From: Bradyrhizobium sp. 186
GTDB lineage: Bacteria > Pseudomonadota > Alphaproteobacteria > Rhizobiales > Xanthobacteraceae
Assembly: GCF_023101685.1 (NCBI RefSeq)
Contig: NZ_CP082164.1
Span: forward strand, 8,246,001 to 8,310,000
Length of the DNA: 64,000 nucleotides
Reading direction: 5' to 3'
Below, in pieces: positions 33,909 through 42,587 of the stretch (the first letter of the stretch is position 1; each line of letters opens with the position of its first letter). The notes beneath the pieces are model-generated. The model worked only from the letters and a program-made list of their open reading frames with translations. It was not told the origin of the DNA and searched no databases. The translations under genes were made by a program, and so were the position numbers.

Positions 33909-36900
33909 ATGGACTTGTCGGACATTGCATCCGGAGCGGGAGAAGGATCACCGGAAACGAGGGTCTTTGCCCATGTCGGCGGCCTTCTCGACTTCTATGC
34001 GCGGAAGACGCCGGCGGCGGCCGCCCTCCTCGCACCCGGCCGGCCGCCCCTCAACTACCGTGAGTTGGGCGATCGGACCCAACATCTGGTCCGCACGCTG
34101 CGCGGGCTCGGCATCGGTCCCGCAGATCGCATCGCGGTTGCGCTGCCGCGCGGGGCCGACAGCGCACTGGCACTGATCGCGGTCGCGTCGGCCTGCGCCT
34201 GCATTCCCGTCAATCCGGATCTGACTGCGGACGAGCTGCAACGCTATTTCAGCGAACTGAAGCTGACGGCGCTCGTCACCCGGGCCGATATGAACTCGCC
34301 GAGCCGCGACGTCGCCAAGACGCTGGATATCGCAGTGATCGATTTCGTGCCGGGGCCTGAACACGATCTCGGCGGCTGCGAATTCGTCGGTCCGACAATC
34401 CGTCCCGCGAATGCCAGCGGTGCCTCGCGCGGCGACGACGACGCCTTCATCCTCCTGACCTCAGGCACGGCGGCCCGGCCGAAAATGGTGCCGCTCACGC
34501 ATCGCAACGTTTGCCTGTCCGCCTACAATGCCGGCCGCGTGCTGTCGCTCACGTCCCACGATCGCCTCCTCAACGTGCTGCCGCTGTTCCACGCCCATGG
34601 CCTGATCTCCGGGCTTCTGACCGCGCTCGCCGCAGGCTCGAGCGTGGTCTGCACCAACGGCTTCGACGCGCCGTCCTTTTTCGGCTGGATGCGGGAGCTG
34701 CAGCCGAGCTGGTACACGGCGGTGCCGACCATTCATCGCGCGCTGCTGACGGCGGCGGAAGCGGACCCAGACCGCGTCCGCTCATCGTCGCTGCGCGTGA
34801 TCCGCTCGGCCTCGGCCTCGCTCGCACCTGCGATCCTCCACGGGCTGGAGGCGAGGTTCGGCGTTCCCGTGCTCGAGACCTACGGCATGACGGAAGCGGC
34901 GTCGCAGATCGCGGCCAATCCGTTCGATCTGCGCAAGGTCGGATCGGTCGGCCGCGCCGCAGGCCCCGAGATCTCGATCATGGACGAAGTGGGCCGCGCG
35001 CTTGCGAGGGGCGAGCACGGCGAGATCGTGCTGCGCGGACCGAACATGAGCCGCCGTTACTACAATGACGATGCGGCAACAGAGGCCGCCTTCCGCAGCG
35101 GCTGGTTCCGGACCGGCGATCTCGGCTATCTCGATGCCGACGGTTATCTCTTCATCGTCGGCCGCATCAAGGACGTCATCAACCGCGGCGGACAGAAGGT
35201 CTCGCCGCTGGAAGTGGAAGAGGTCCTGTTGAGCCATCCGGCGGTGCTCGAGGCCGGCGTCTTCCCCATCCCGCACCCAAAGCTCGGCGAGAACGTCGCC
35301 GCCGTTGTGGTGCTGCGGCCGAATTCGGAGGCGACCTCGGACCAGTTGCGCCAATTCGCGCGAAAGCGGCTCGCGGCCTACAAGCTGCCGAGCCTGATTC
35401 GCAGCGTGGCGGCACTGCCGAAGGGCGCGAGCGGCAAGGTCAAGCGCAACGCGCTGGCAGAGCTGATCGCGACGACCAAGGACGGTGACGAGATACGACT
35501 GCCGCGCAACGCGCTGGAGACCCAGCTCGCCGAGATCTGGGCCAATTTGCTGGAGCTGCCGCAGGTCGGCGTCGATCAGGACGTCTTTGCGCTCGGCGCG
35601 GACTCGCTCGCGGCGACGCAGATGCGCTCGCGCCTGCGCGAACGCTTCAACGTCGATTTCTCGTTCGAGGATATCTTCGATTGCGCCACGGTCGCCGCGC
35701 TCGCGGCACGGCTGGAGACCGCCGCAGCCCATCGCGAAACGATGCTGCCGGCCTGGCGCCAGGCCGCAGCCGCGGAAGCAGACGCGCCGCTGTCGTTCCA
35801 GCAGCAGCGGATGTATGTGCTCTCGCGGCTCGATCCGACGCGCTACAACTATAATGTTGTCGAAGTCGCAATGCTCAAGGGCCAGATCGACGCCGCCGCG
35901 CTTGAAGCGAGCCTCGTGGCTATCTGCGAACGCCACGACGTGCTGCGCTCGGCCTTCGTCGAACGCCATGGCGAGCCAATGCAGCGGCTGCTTCGAGCCG
36001 CGCCGCGCTTCGAACGGCTCAAGCTCAAGCCTTGCCCTGCGGACAAGCAGGCCGCGGCTATCCGGCGCAAGGCGCTCGAGCTCGCGCAATACCCGTTCGA
36101 TCTGGCGCGCGAGCCGCCGCTGAAGGTCACACTGCTCTCGTTCGACAGGAACAGCCATGCGCTGGTGGTGAATGTACATCATCTCGTCACCGATGGCTGG
36201 TCACAACGGCTGTTCTGGGAAGAGCTCGCGGCGCATTATTCCGCCGCGCGCAAGGGAAGCGCCGCGGCACTGCCCGCGCCCACTTTCCAGTATCGTGATT
36301 TTGCACTCTGGCAGCAGAGCTGGGCGCAGACGCCGGCGGCCAAGGAGCAGCTCGATTACTGGCGGGCACAGCTCAATGGCGTGACCACGCTACCGCTGCG
36401 GACCGACCGGGCAAGGCCGGAGGTCTGGAGCGGCCACGGCGCCCGTCACTATCTCGAATTCTCGAAGGCCTTATCGACCGACCTGAGATCGCTGAGCCAG
36501 GACCAGGGTGTCACGCCCTTCATGACGCTGCTCGCGGTGTTCCAGTGCCTCCTGTTCCGCCACACCGGGCATGAGGACGTGGCGACGGGATCGCTGATCG
36601 CGAACCGTAACCAGATCGAGAGCGAGCGCCTGATCGGGCTGTTCGCCAACACACTGATCCTGCGCAACGATTTTGGCGGCGACCCGAGCTTCGGCGAGTT
36701 GTTGCGTCGGGTGCGCCAGGTCACGCTCGATGCCTACCGCAACCAGGACCTGCCGATCGAGGAGGTGTTGCGCGCGTTGCAGATCGCGCGCCGGAGCGAC
36801 GGCAATCCGCTGTTCCGGATCATGTTCATCCTCCAGAACGCATCGATCGAGGCCGCACGTTTCCCTGGCCTGTCGACGCGACGGCTGGAGGTTGACCCCA

Positions 36901-39900
36901 AGGTCGCACGGTTCGACATCACGCTCGAACTGGTCGAGGCCGACGGCCGCTTCACCGGCTTCTTCGAATACGCCACCGATTTGTTCGACGCAGTGACGAT
37001 CGAGGACATGGCGACTCAGTTCAAGACCCTGCTCAAGGCCGTCATCGCCAACCCGGAGCAGCGCATCTCGCGCCTACCGCTCTTGACCGCGGCCGAGCGC
37101 CGGCAGCTGCTGACTCTTGGCCACGGCGTTCCCGCCAATTTCACCACGCGCGGCAATTTGTGCGAACGCTTCGACCGTCAGGCGAGGCGGACACCGAACG
37201 CGGTGGCGGTGTCGGACGGACGCGCATCCCAGAGTTATCGCGAGCTGGCCCGCCGCAGCCAGGCGATCGCGCGCTGGCTGGCACGCGAAGGCGTCGGCGC
37301 CGAGACGGTGGTCGCCTTGCTTGCGGATCGCGGGCCCGACCTGCTCGCGGCGATGATCGCGGTGCAGCGCGTAGGCGCCGCCTTCCTGAATCTCGATCCC
37401 GAGCAGCCGCCGGCGCGGCTCGCGACCATCCTCGGCTCGAGCTGTGCCCGCATGCTGCTGACCGGGCGCGCGCAGTCCGCCATGGTCGAATCACTGCTCG
37501 AGCCGCTGGTCGCACGTATCCAGGTGGCCGAGTTCGAAGACGCCATCGCGCCGGGATCGACCAAGCCGGCGCGCGCGTCGCGGCGCGCAGCATCAAGCCT
37601 TGCCTATCTCATCTATACCTCCGGCTCATCCGGCGCGCCGAAAGGCGTCATGATCGAGCAGCGCGGGCTGTCGAACCATCTGGTGTCGCTCATTTCTGGG
37701 CTCGACCTCTCGGCCAGGGACGTGATCGCGCAGACCGCGCCGCAGAGTTTTGTCATATCGGTCTGGCAGTTCCTGACGGGACCCATGGTCGGCGCGCGCG
37801 TCCATGTCTGTGGCAACGAAATCGTGCAGGACCCGATCCTGCTCGCGCGGGAGATCGAGCGCGAGGGCGTGACCGTGCTCGAGATCGTGCCCTCGCTGTT
37901 GCGCGCCATCCTCGAACGAATCGACGAGGTGCCGATCCAGCGCGCCTTCGCGAAACTGCGGCTGCTGATCTCGACCGGCGAGCCGCTGCCGGTCGACCTC
38001 TGCCGCGCCTGGTTCGTCCGCTGTCCAAAAGTGCCGCTGATCAACGCCTATGGCGCATCGGAATGTTCCGACGACGTCTCCTTGCATCGCCTGACCAGGG
38101 CGCCGGCGGCGGCGACCACCAATGTCCCGGTCGGTGCGGCGCTGCCCAACACCCGGCTCTACGTGCTCGATTCGGATCTGGAGCCGCAGCCCGTCGGCGT
38201 AGTCGGCGAGCTCTGCATCGCCGGCGCCGGCGTCGGCCGCGGCTACATCAACGATCCCGCGCAAAGCCGGCAGCGCTTCATCCCCGATCCGTTCGCGCGC
38301 CAGGCCGGTGCGCTTCTGTACCGGACCGGCGACCTCGCCCGCCGCCGCGCCGACGGGACGATCGAATGCCTCGGCCGTGCCGATCACCAGGTCAAGGTCC
38401 GCGGCTACCGCATCGAGCTCAAGGAGATCGAAGCAGCGCTCGCCGACCACGCGAGCGTGCGCGCCGGAATCGTCGAGCCGCGCCGCGAGACGAGCGGCGA
38501 TGTCAGGCTGATCGCCCATATCGTCCCCAGGGCAGGCGGCCAGACCAGCGCCAGCGAACTCCGCGATTTCCTCAAACGCAGGCTGCCGGGCCATGCCATC
38601 CCGTCCGCATTCCTGTTCCTGGAGCAGGTGCCGCTCAATGCCCACGGCAAGATCGACCGGTCCGCGCTGCTGGCCCTCTCCCCACAGGAAGCCTCCGCCG
38701 CGGATGGCGCCGTGCCGGCGCGTCGCTTCACCGAAAAGGTGCTGTCCGACATCTGGATCGACCTGCTGAAGGTCGAGAGCCTCGGCGTCACCGATAATTT
38801 CTTCGACCTCGGCGGCCATTCGCTGCTGGCGGGCCAGGCGATGGCGCGCGTCGCCCGAGCGCTGGGCGTATCGCTGCCGATCAAGACCATCTTCGAGGCA
38901 CCGACGATCGAACAGCTTGCCCGGCGGGTCGACGAGGCCGTGGCGGCGAAGCCGCTCAAGCCGCCGGCGAATGCGCCGCGGCCGGCCGAAGGTGGCCCTC
39001 CCACGCTCTCGATCGCGCAGGACCAGATGATTCGCATCGAGCAGAACCTGCCGGGCCTGCCGCTGTTCAACCTTCCCTTCGCTTTCCGCCTCCATGGCCC
39101 GATCGATGCGGCCGCGCTGGCGCAGGCATTCGACGACGTCGCGCGCCGGCACGAATCGCTGCGGACGGCATTCGGCTGGAACGGCGAACAGCCGATCAGC
39201 CGCATCGCCACACCCCGCACGCTCGGTCCGATCTTGACCGTCGAGGTCCTCGGCAATGGCGGGCGACCGAGCGACAAGCGCCTCAAGGCGCTCCAGTTGA
39301 GGAAGATCAAGCTCCTCGCCGAACAGCAAGCCGTCACCCCGATCAACATCACGCGCGCGCCGCTGCTGCGGGCGAGCCTGCTGCGGCTGGATCCCACCGA
39401 TCATGTGCTGCTGCTGACGCTGCATCACGCCATCGCCGACGGCTGGTCGATCGGCGTACTGTTCGAGGAGTTGTCCAACCGCTATGCGGCGCTGGCCGGA
39501 CATCCGTCGATGCCGCTGCCGAAACTGCCGCTGGCCTTCTCGGACGTCGCGCGCTGGCAACGCTGGTGGTGCAGTACCGATGCAGCCCGTCGCCAGACTG
39601 CCGATTGGACGGAGAATTTGCGCGGCGCAGCCCCCGTCTTCGACGGCCAAGCGAGCCCGGGCGCGTCCAGCGGACATCATCCGATCAGCTTGGAGCCCGA
39701 TCTGATCGCGCGGCTCACGGCCTTCGCCGGCCAGCACAACAGCACGCTGTTCATGTGTCTCCTCACCGGATTGAAGGCCCTGCTGCTGGCACGGACCGGC
39801 CGCACGGATATCTCGGTCGCCACCGCCATGGCCAATCGGGGCCAGCCGGACACCGACCGGATCGTCGGCCCGTTCGAGAATACGGTAATCGTCCGCACCC

Positions 39901-40346
39901 GAATCACGCCGGAGCTGTCGTTCGCGCTGGCATTGGCGGGGGTGCGCCAGAGCGTGCTCGAGGCGCATGCGCGGCAGGAGCTGCCGTTCAACATCCTGGC
40001 CGACCATCTGGAGCAGGAGGGAATCGATCCGGCCTCGCTGCTCCAAGTCTATTTCACGCTGCAAAATCCGCTGCGCCGGCCGCTCGACCTGCCTGACGTC
40101 GCGGTGCGATCCATCGGAAACGTCGCGCGCGAGGGCCAGCCGGTGCTTCCGATCGACCCGACCTGGCTGTCGCTGATGCTCAAGGAGCGCCCGACCGGAA
40201 TCACCGGTTCGTGCAACTACAAGGGCGAGCTGCTCGACGGCCGGATGGTCGGCGAATGGATGGAGGATCTCGTCGCGCTGCTGGCGGCGGCCATCGCCCG
40301 GCCCAATACACCGCTCGGCCGGTTACTCGATCGCAGGGCGGCCTGA
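33909..40346 (+). CDS. Non-ribosomal peptide synthetase, A-T-C-A-T-C
   Basis: 2145 residues, start preceded by AAAAGGGA. Domains: A1 ~25-520, acyl-CoA-ligase-like (LLTSGTAARPKMVP at 182, ETYGMTEAAS, GRIKDVINRGGQK at 418); T1 ~530-600 with Ser566 in GADSLAATQ; C1 ~625-1060, active HHLVTDG at 757; A2 ~1085-1590 (IYTSGSSGAPKGVM at 1235, YRTGDLARRRADG, KVRGYRIE); T2 ~1600-1680 with Ser1638 in GGHSLLAG; C2 ~1690-2130, active HHAIADG at 1839. No thioesterase, reductase, epimerase or initial condensation domain. Expected output: an acyl or amino-acyl unit joined to a second monomer, released by C2 onto an acceptor. Product unknown. A PPTase gene follows. Confidence 0.93.
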   Translation: MDLSDIASGAGEGSPETRVFAHVGGLLDFYARKTPAAAALLAPGRPPLNYRELGDRTQHLVRTLRGLGIGPADRIAVALPRGADSALALIAVASACACIPVNPDLTADELQRYFSELKLTALVTRADMNSPSRDVAKTLDIAVIDFVPGPEHDLGGCEFVGPTIRPANASGASRGDDDAFILLTSGTAARPKMVPLTHRNVCLSAYNAGRVLSLTSHDRLLNVLPLFHAHGLISGLLTALAAGSSVVCTNGFDAPSFFGWMRELQPSWYTAVPTIHRALLTAAEADPDRVRSSSLRVIRSASASLAPAILHGLEARFGVPVLETYGMTEAASQIAANPFDLRKVGSVGRAAGPEISIMDEVGRALARGEHGEIVLRGPNMSRRYYNDDAATEAAFRSGWFRTGDLGYLDADGYLFIVGRIKDVINRGGQKVSPLEVEEVLLSHPAVLEAGVFPIPHPKLGENVAAVVVLRPNSEATSDQLRQFARKRLAAYKLPSLIRSVAALPKGASGKVKRNALAELIATTKDGDEIRLPRNALETQLAEIWANLLELPQVGVDQDVFALGADSLAATQMRSRLRERFNVDFSFEDIFDCATVAALAARLETAAAHRETMLPAWRQAAAAEADAPLSFQQQRMYVLSRLDPTRYNYNVVEVAMLKGQIDAAALEASLVAICERHDVLRSAFVERHGEPMQRLLRAAPRFERLKLKPCPADKQAAAIRRKALELAQYPFDLAREPPLKVTLLSFDRNSHALVVNVHHLVTDGWSQRLFWEELAAHYSAARKGSAAALPAPTFQYRDFALWQQSWAQTPAAKEQLDYWRAQLNGVTTLPLRTDRARPEVWSGHGARHYLEFSKALSTDLRSLSQDQGVTPFMTLLAVFQCLLFRHTGHEDVATGSLIANRNQIESERLIGLFANTLILRNDFGGDPSFGELLRRVRQVTLDAYRNQDLPIEEVLRALQIARRSDGNPLFRIMFILQNASIEAARFPGLSTRRLEVDPKVARFDITLELVEADGRFTGFFEYATDLFDAVTIEDMATQFKTLLKAVIANPEQRISRLPLLTAAERRQLLTLGHGVPANFTTRGNLCERFDRQARRTPNAVAVSDGRASQSYRELARRSQAIARWLAREGVGAETVVALLADRGPDLLAAMIAVQRVGAAFLNLDPEQPPARLATILGSSCARMLLTGRAQSAMVESLLEPLVARIQVAEFEDAIAPGSTKPARASRRAASSLAYLIYTSGSSGAPKGVMIEQRGLSNHLVSLISGLDLSARDVIAQTAPQSFVISVWQFLTGPMVGARVHVCGNEIVQDPILLAREIEREGVTVLEIVPSLLRAILERIDEVPIQRAFAKLRLLISTGEPLPVDLCRAWFVRCPKVPLINAYGASECSDDVSLHRLTRAPAAATTNVPVGAALPNTRLYVLDSDLEPQPVGVVGELCIAGAGVGRGYINDPAQSRQRFIPDPFARQAGALLYRTGDLARRRADGTIECLGRADHQVKVRGYRIELKEIEAALADHASVRAGIVEPRRETSGDVRLIAHIVPRAGGQTSASELRDFLKRRLPGHAIPSAFLFLEQVPLNAHGKIDRSALLALSPQEASAADGAVPARRFTEKVLSDIWIDLLKVESLGVTDNFFDLGGHSLLAGQAMARVARALGVSLPIKTIFEAPTIEQLARRVDEAVAAKPLKPPANAPRPAEGGPPTLSIAQDQMIRIEQNLPGLPLFNLPFAFRLHGPIDAAALAQAFDDVARRHESLRTAFGWNGEQPISRIATPRTLGPILTVEVLGNGGRPSDKRLKALQLRKIKLLAEQQAVTPINITRAPLLRASLLRLDPTDHVLLLTLHHAIADGWSIGVLFEELSNRYAALAGHPSMPLPKLPLAFSDVARWQRWWCSTDAARRQTADWTENLRGAAPVFDGQASPGASSGHHPISLEPDLIARLTAFAGQHNSTLFMCLLTGLKALLLARTGRTDISVATAMANRGQPDTDRIVGPFENTVIVRTRITPELSFALALAGVRQSVLEAHARQELPFNILADHLEQEGIDPASLLQVYFTLQNPLRRPLDLPDVAVRSIGNVAREGQPVLPIDPTWLSLMLKERPTGITGSCNYKGELLDGRMVGEWMEDLVALLAAAIARPNTPLGRLLDRRAA

Positions 40347-40400
40347 GCGGCCTGTGTTCGCACCGGGCGAATACGGGTTCACTCGCGAGAGCTGTGTATG

Positions 40401-40418
40401 ATCAAGTTGCATCTTGAT
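40401..40418. promoter_or_regulatory. Inverted repeat upstream of the lysine-rich small protein
   Basis: Perfect 6-bp arms ATCAAG-N6-CTTGAT in the AT-rich gap after the NRPS gene, ~70 bp before the next ATG. Could be an operator. The order of arms is the reverse of an FNR/FixK box, so it is not one of those. Confidence 0.35.
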
Positions 40419-40490
40419 TATTTGGCGCTACCGCGCAAGATTATTCCCGTGTTTTGATTTGGACGATTATTTTCAACCGGGGAGTTTGTT

Positions 40491-40658
40491 ATGGGTTTCA
40501 TCAAATTTACCAAGGGTACCTCGCTGAGCGACAAGGACCGCAAGGCGCTTCAGAAGCTGTTGGGCGCCGAGAAGAAGAAGCTTCAGTCCGCGCTGAAGGA
40601 CGTCGACGCCAGCCTTTCGGTGCTGGTCAAGTCGAAGAAGGCCAAGAAGAAAAAGTAA
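40491..40658 (+). CDS. 55-residue lysine-rich protein in the NRPS cluster
   Basis: A complete small gene with ribosome site GGGGAG 6-7 nt before the ATG. The protein begins MGFIKFTKGTSLSDKDRKALQ, forms what looks like one long amphipathic helix (KDRKALQKLLGAEKKKLQ, then SALKDVDASLSVLVKS), and ends in a lysine block (KKAKKKK). Strongly basic; no Cys, no signal peptide. The upstream DNA is AT-rich, unlike the flanks, so it may have its own promoter. I do not recognise a family. It could bind nucleic acid, be a regulatory or scaffold peptide, or be the acceptor of an NRPS product through its many Lys; context alone cannot decide. Confidence 0.7.
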   Translation: MGFIKFTKGTSLSDKDRKALQKLLGAEKKKLQSALKDVDASLSVLVKSKKAKKKK

Positions 40659-40876
40659 GACTCGTCGGCCGGGACGCCGCACGAATCTTCGGACAACGGC
40701 CGCACGCCTGTCGAGCTGGGGGGCTCGCACAAGCTTGTGTCCGTAAACCATCCAGCAATCGACAAGAATTTGCCCGAATGGACGGCTAGAAGCGGTCCGC
40801 TCAGTTGATTCCTGTTCAGTTGATTCTTCCGTCAGAGCCGGAGTTTAGCCTCCGCCTGACGCCATGGGCCCAATTG

Positions 40877-41608
40877 ATGGCAGACGACAGAATTGAACTG
40901 TTTGTCGGACTGATCGAGACCATTGACGCGCCGGGCGCAGTCGATGCGTGCCGGCGCTTGCTCTCGATCGAGGAACGGGTGCGGGCCGAACTTTTCATGT
41001 TCGAGCGGCATCGGCGGCAGTATATTTTCGCGCACGCCTTGTTGCGCCTCGCGCTCTCGCAGGCCGCGCCGAACGTCGCCCCCACCGACTGGTCCTTCGC
41101 CATCGGCCGCTACGGGCGGCCCTTTGTCGCAGCCCCTGCGACCTCGACCGCACTGCATTTCAGCCTGTCCCACGCCGACGGCTGCGTCGCCTGCGTCGTA
41201 TCCAGGCACGAGGCCGTCGGCGTCGATGTCGAGACCGTGTCGCGGCGGGCGGCCCCGCTGTCCACCGCGCTGCGCTTCTTTGCGCCGGAAGAGATCGAAA
41301 CGCTGCGCGGACTGCCGGAGCCGGCTGCGATCGAGCGATTCTTCGACTATTGGACGCTCAAGGAGGCCTATTTGAAGGCCAGGGGCTTTGGGCTCAATCT
41401 GCCGCTCGACGCGTTCGCAATGCAGGTGTCGCAAGAGGCGATCGAAATCAGCTTCAAGCCCGATATCGCTGACGATCCGCAAGGGTGGCGCTTTGCGCTA
41501 AGCTCGCCGTCGCCCTCGCATCGCCTCGCGATCGCCGACGGCTCCCGTGCGGCCGGTGGCCTCCCCATCAGCAGTCATGCCTGGCCGCTCCAGGAAGCGG
41601 CTGAATGA
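40877..41608 (+). CDS. 4'-phosphopantetheinyl transferase, Sfp type
   Basis: 243 residues from ATG 40877; a TTG at 40805 in frame would add 24 residues, start uncertain. Sfp/HetI-family motifs are present: RRQYIFAHALLRLAL, GRPFV then HFSLSHADGCVACVVS, GVDVE with the Mg-binding Asp-Glu pair, and FFDYWTLKEAYLKARG with the catalytic Glu and Lys. It transfers phosphopantetheine from CoA to carrier-protein Ser, most obviously Ser566 and Ser1638 of the adjacent NRPS. It overlaps the next gene by 4 bp (ATGA). The 3-prime codons look normal for the family. Confidence 0.9.
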   Translation: MADDRIELFVGLIETIDAPGAVDACRRLLSIEERVRAELFMFERHRRQYIFAHALLRLALSQAAPNVAPTDWSFAIGRYGRPFVAAPATSTALHFSLSHADGCVACVVSRHEAVGVDVETVSRRAAPLSTALRFFAPEEIETLRGLPEPAAIERFFDYWTLKEAYLKARGFGLNLPLDAFAMQVSQEAIEISFKPDIADDPQGWRFALSSPSPSHRLAIADGSRAAGGLPISSHAWPLQEAAE

Positions 41609-42585
41609 CGCCGTCGAGGCTTCGCGTCTTTCCCGCCATCTCGCGCAACCGCGATCCGCAAAAGTACGTCGGCGAATTGATGCGGGTCGCACAGTTTGCC
41701 GACCGCAACGGCTTTGAAGGCATCCTGCTGTTCGAAGGCAATGACGTGTTCGTCGAGCCATGGGCGATGGCCCAGCACATCATGGCTGAGACGACGCGAT
41801 GCTCGCCCCTGATCGCCGTCAATCCGGTCTACATGCATCCGTTCACGGCAGCGAAGCTCGTCTCGTCCTTCGCGCAGCTCTACGGCCGCAAGGTCTATCT
41901 CAACATGATTACGGGGACCGCGGTCAGTGACCTGCAGGGGCTGGGCGATGACCAGTCGCATGCCGACCGCTATGTCCGGCTTGGCGAATTCGTCGCGCTG
42001 ATGCGCCAGCTGCTGGCAAGCCCGCGGCCGGTCAATTTCGAAGGCCGGTTCTATCGTGCGAGCAATCTGCAACTGCGTCCCCGGCTGCCGGCCGAGCTGA
42101 TGCCGGAATTCCTGATCGCGGGACAGTCGGAGGCGGCGCAGCGCGTAGCGAAGGAGACCGGCTGCATCAAGATGCAGATGTTGCCGCCCGATCTCGATCG
42201 CGGCCTCGATGCGCCCGGAATGAATTTTGGAATTTTTGCGCGCGAAGGACGCGACGAGGCGCGACAGGCAGCGAAGACGCGTTTCCGCGACAATCCCGAC
42301 GATCGCGAGCTGCTCGCGCTCACCATGGAGAACACCGACTCCGTATGGAAGCGGCATCTCTACGACGGCCAGAGCGGCGAGCTTCAGGACAATGGCTACT
42401 GGCTGTTGCCGTTCCTGACCTTCCAGGCCGACTGCCCCTATCTCGTCGGCAGTTACAGTGAGGTCGGCGCGAAGCTGAAGGATTTTGCGGCGAAGGGACT
42501 GAGCACGATCATGCTCGACATGGTCGCCGACGAGGCCGAGATGCAGCACGTCTGCAAGGCACTCGCGGCCAGCGGGATGTTTTGA
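41605..42585 (+). CDS. Luciferase-like (LLM class) flavin-dependent monooxygenase
   Basis: 326 residues of the bacterial luciferase/SsuD fold. Seen: VAQFADRNGFEGILLFEGNDVFVEPW near residue 26, LIAVNPVYMHPFTAAK, and GRKVYLNMITGTAVSDLQGLGD near residue 94, the FMNH2-binding strand and loop common in SsuD/alkanesulfonate monooxygenases. Translationally coupled to the PPTase (4-bp overlap), so it is probably a tailoring enzyme for the NRPS product. The convergent SsuABC-like transporter makes sulfonate use an alternative. A flavin reductase is not seen nearby. Confidence 0.87.
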   Translation: MTPSRLRVFPAISRNRDPQKYVGELMRVAQFADRNGFEGILLFEGNDVFVEPWAMAQHIMAETTRCSPLIAVNPVYMHPFTAAKLVSSFAQLYGRKVYLNMITGTAVSDLQGLGDDQSHADRYVRLGEFVALMRQLLASPRPVNFEGRFYRASNLQLRPRLPAELMPEFLIAGQSEAAQRVAKETGCIKMQMLPPDLDRGLDAPGMNFGIFAREGRDEARQAAKTRFRDNPDDRELLALTMENTDSVWKRHLYDGQSGELQDNGYWLLPFLTFQADCPYLVGSYSEVGAKLKDFAAKGLSTIMLDMVADEAEMQHVCKALAASGMF

Positions 42586-42587
42586 GA

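Noticed and set aside
37626..40064. 812-codon frame antisense to the NRPS gene
   Set aside because: Low-complexity, Arg/Gln/Asp-rich, no motifs. A shadow caused by high GC; the sense frame has clear NRPS domains.
40401..40418. Possible FNR/FixK box before the small Lys-rich gene
   Set aside because: The arms read ATCAA...TTGAT, the reverse order of a true FNR/FixK site (TTGAT...ATCAA).
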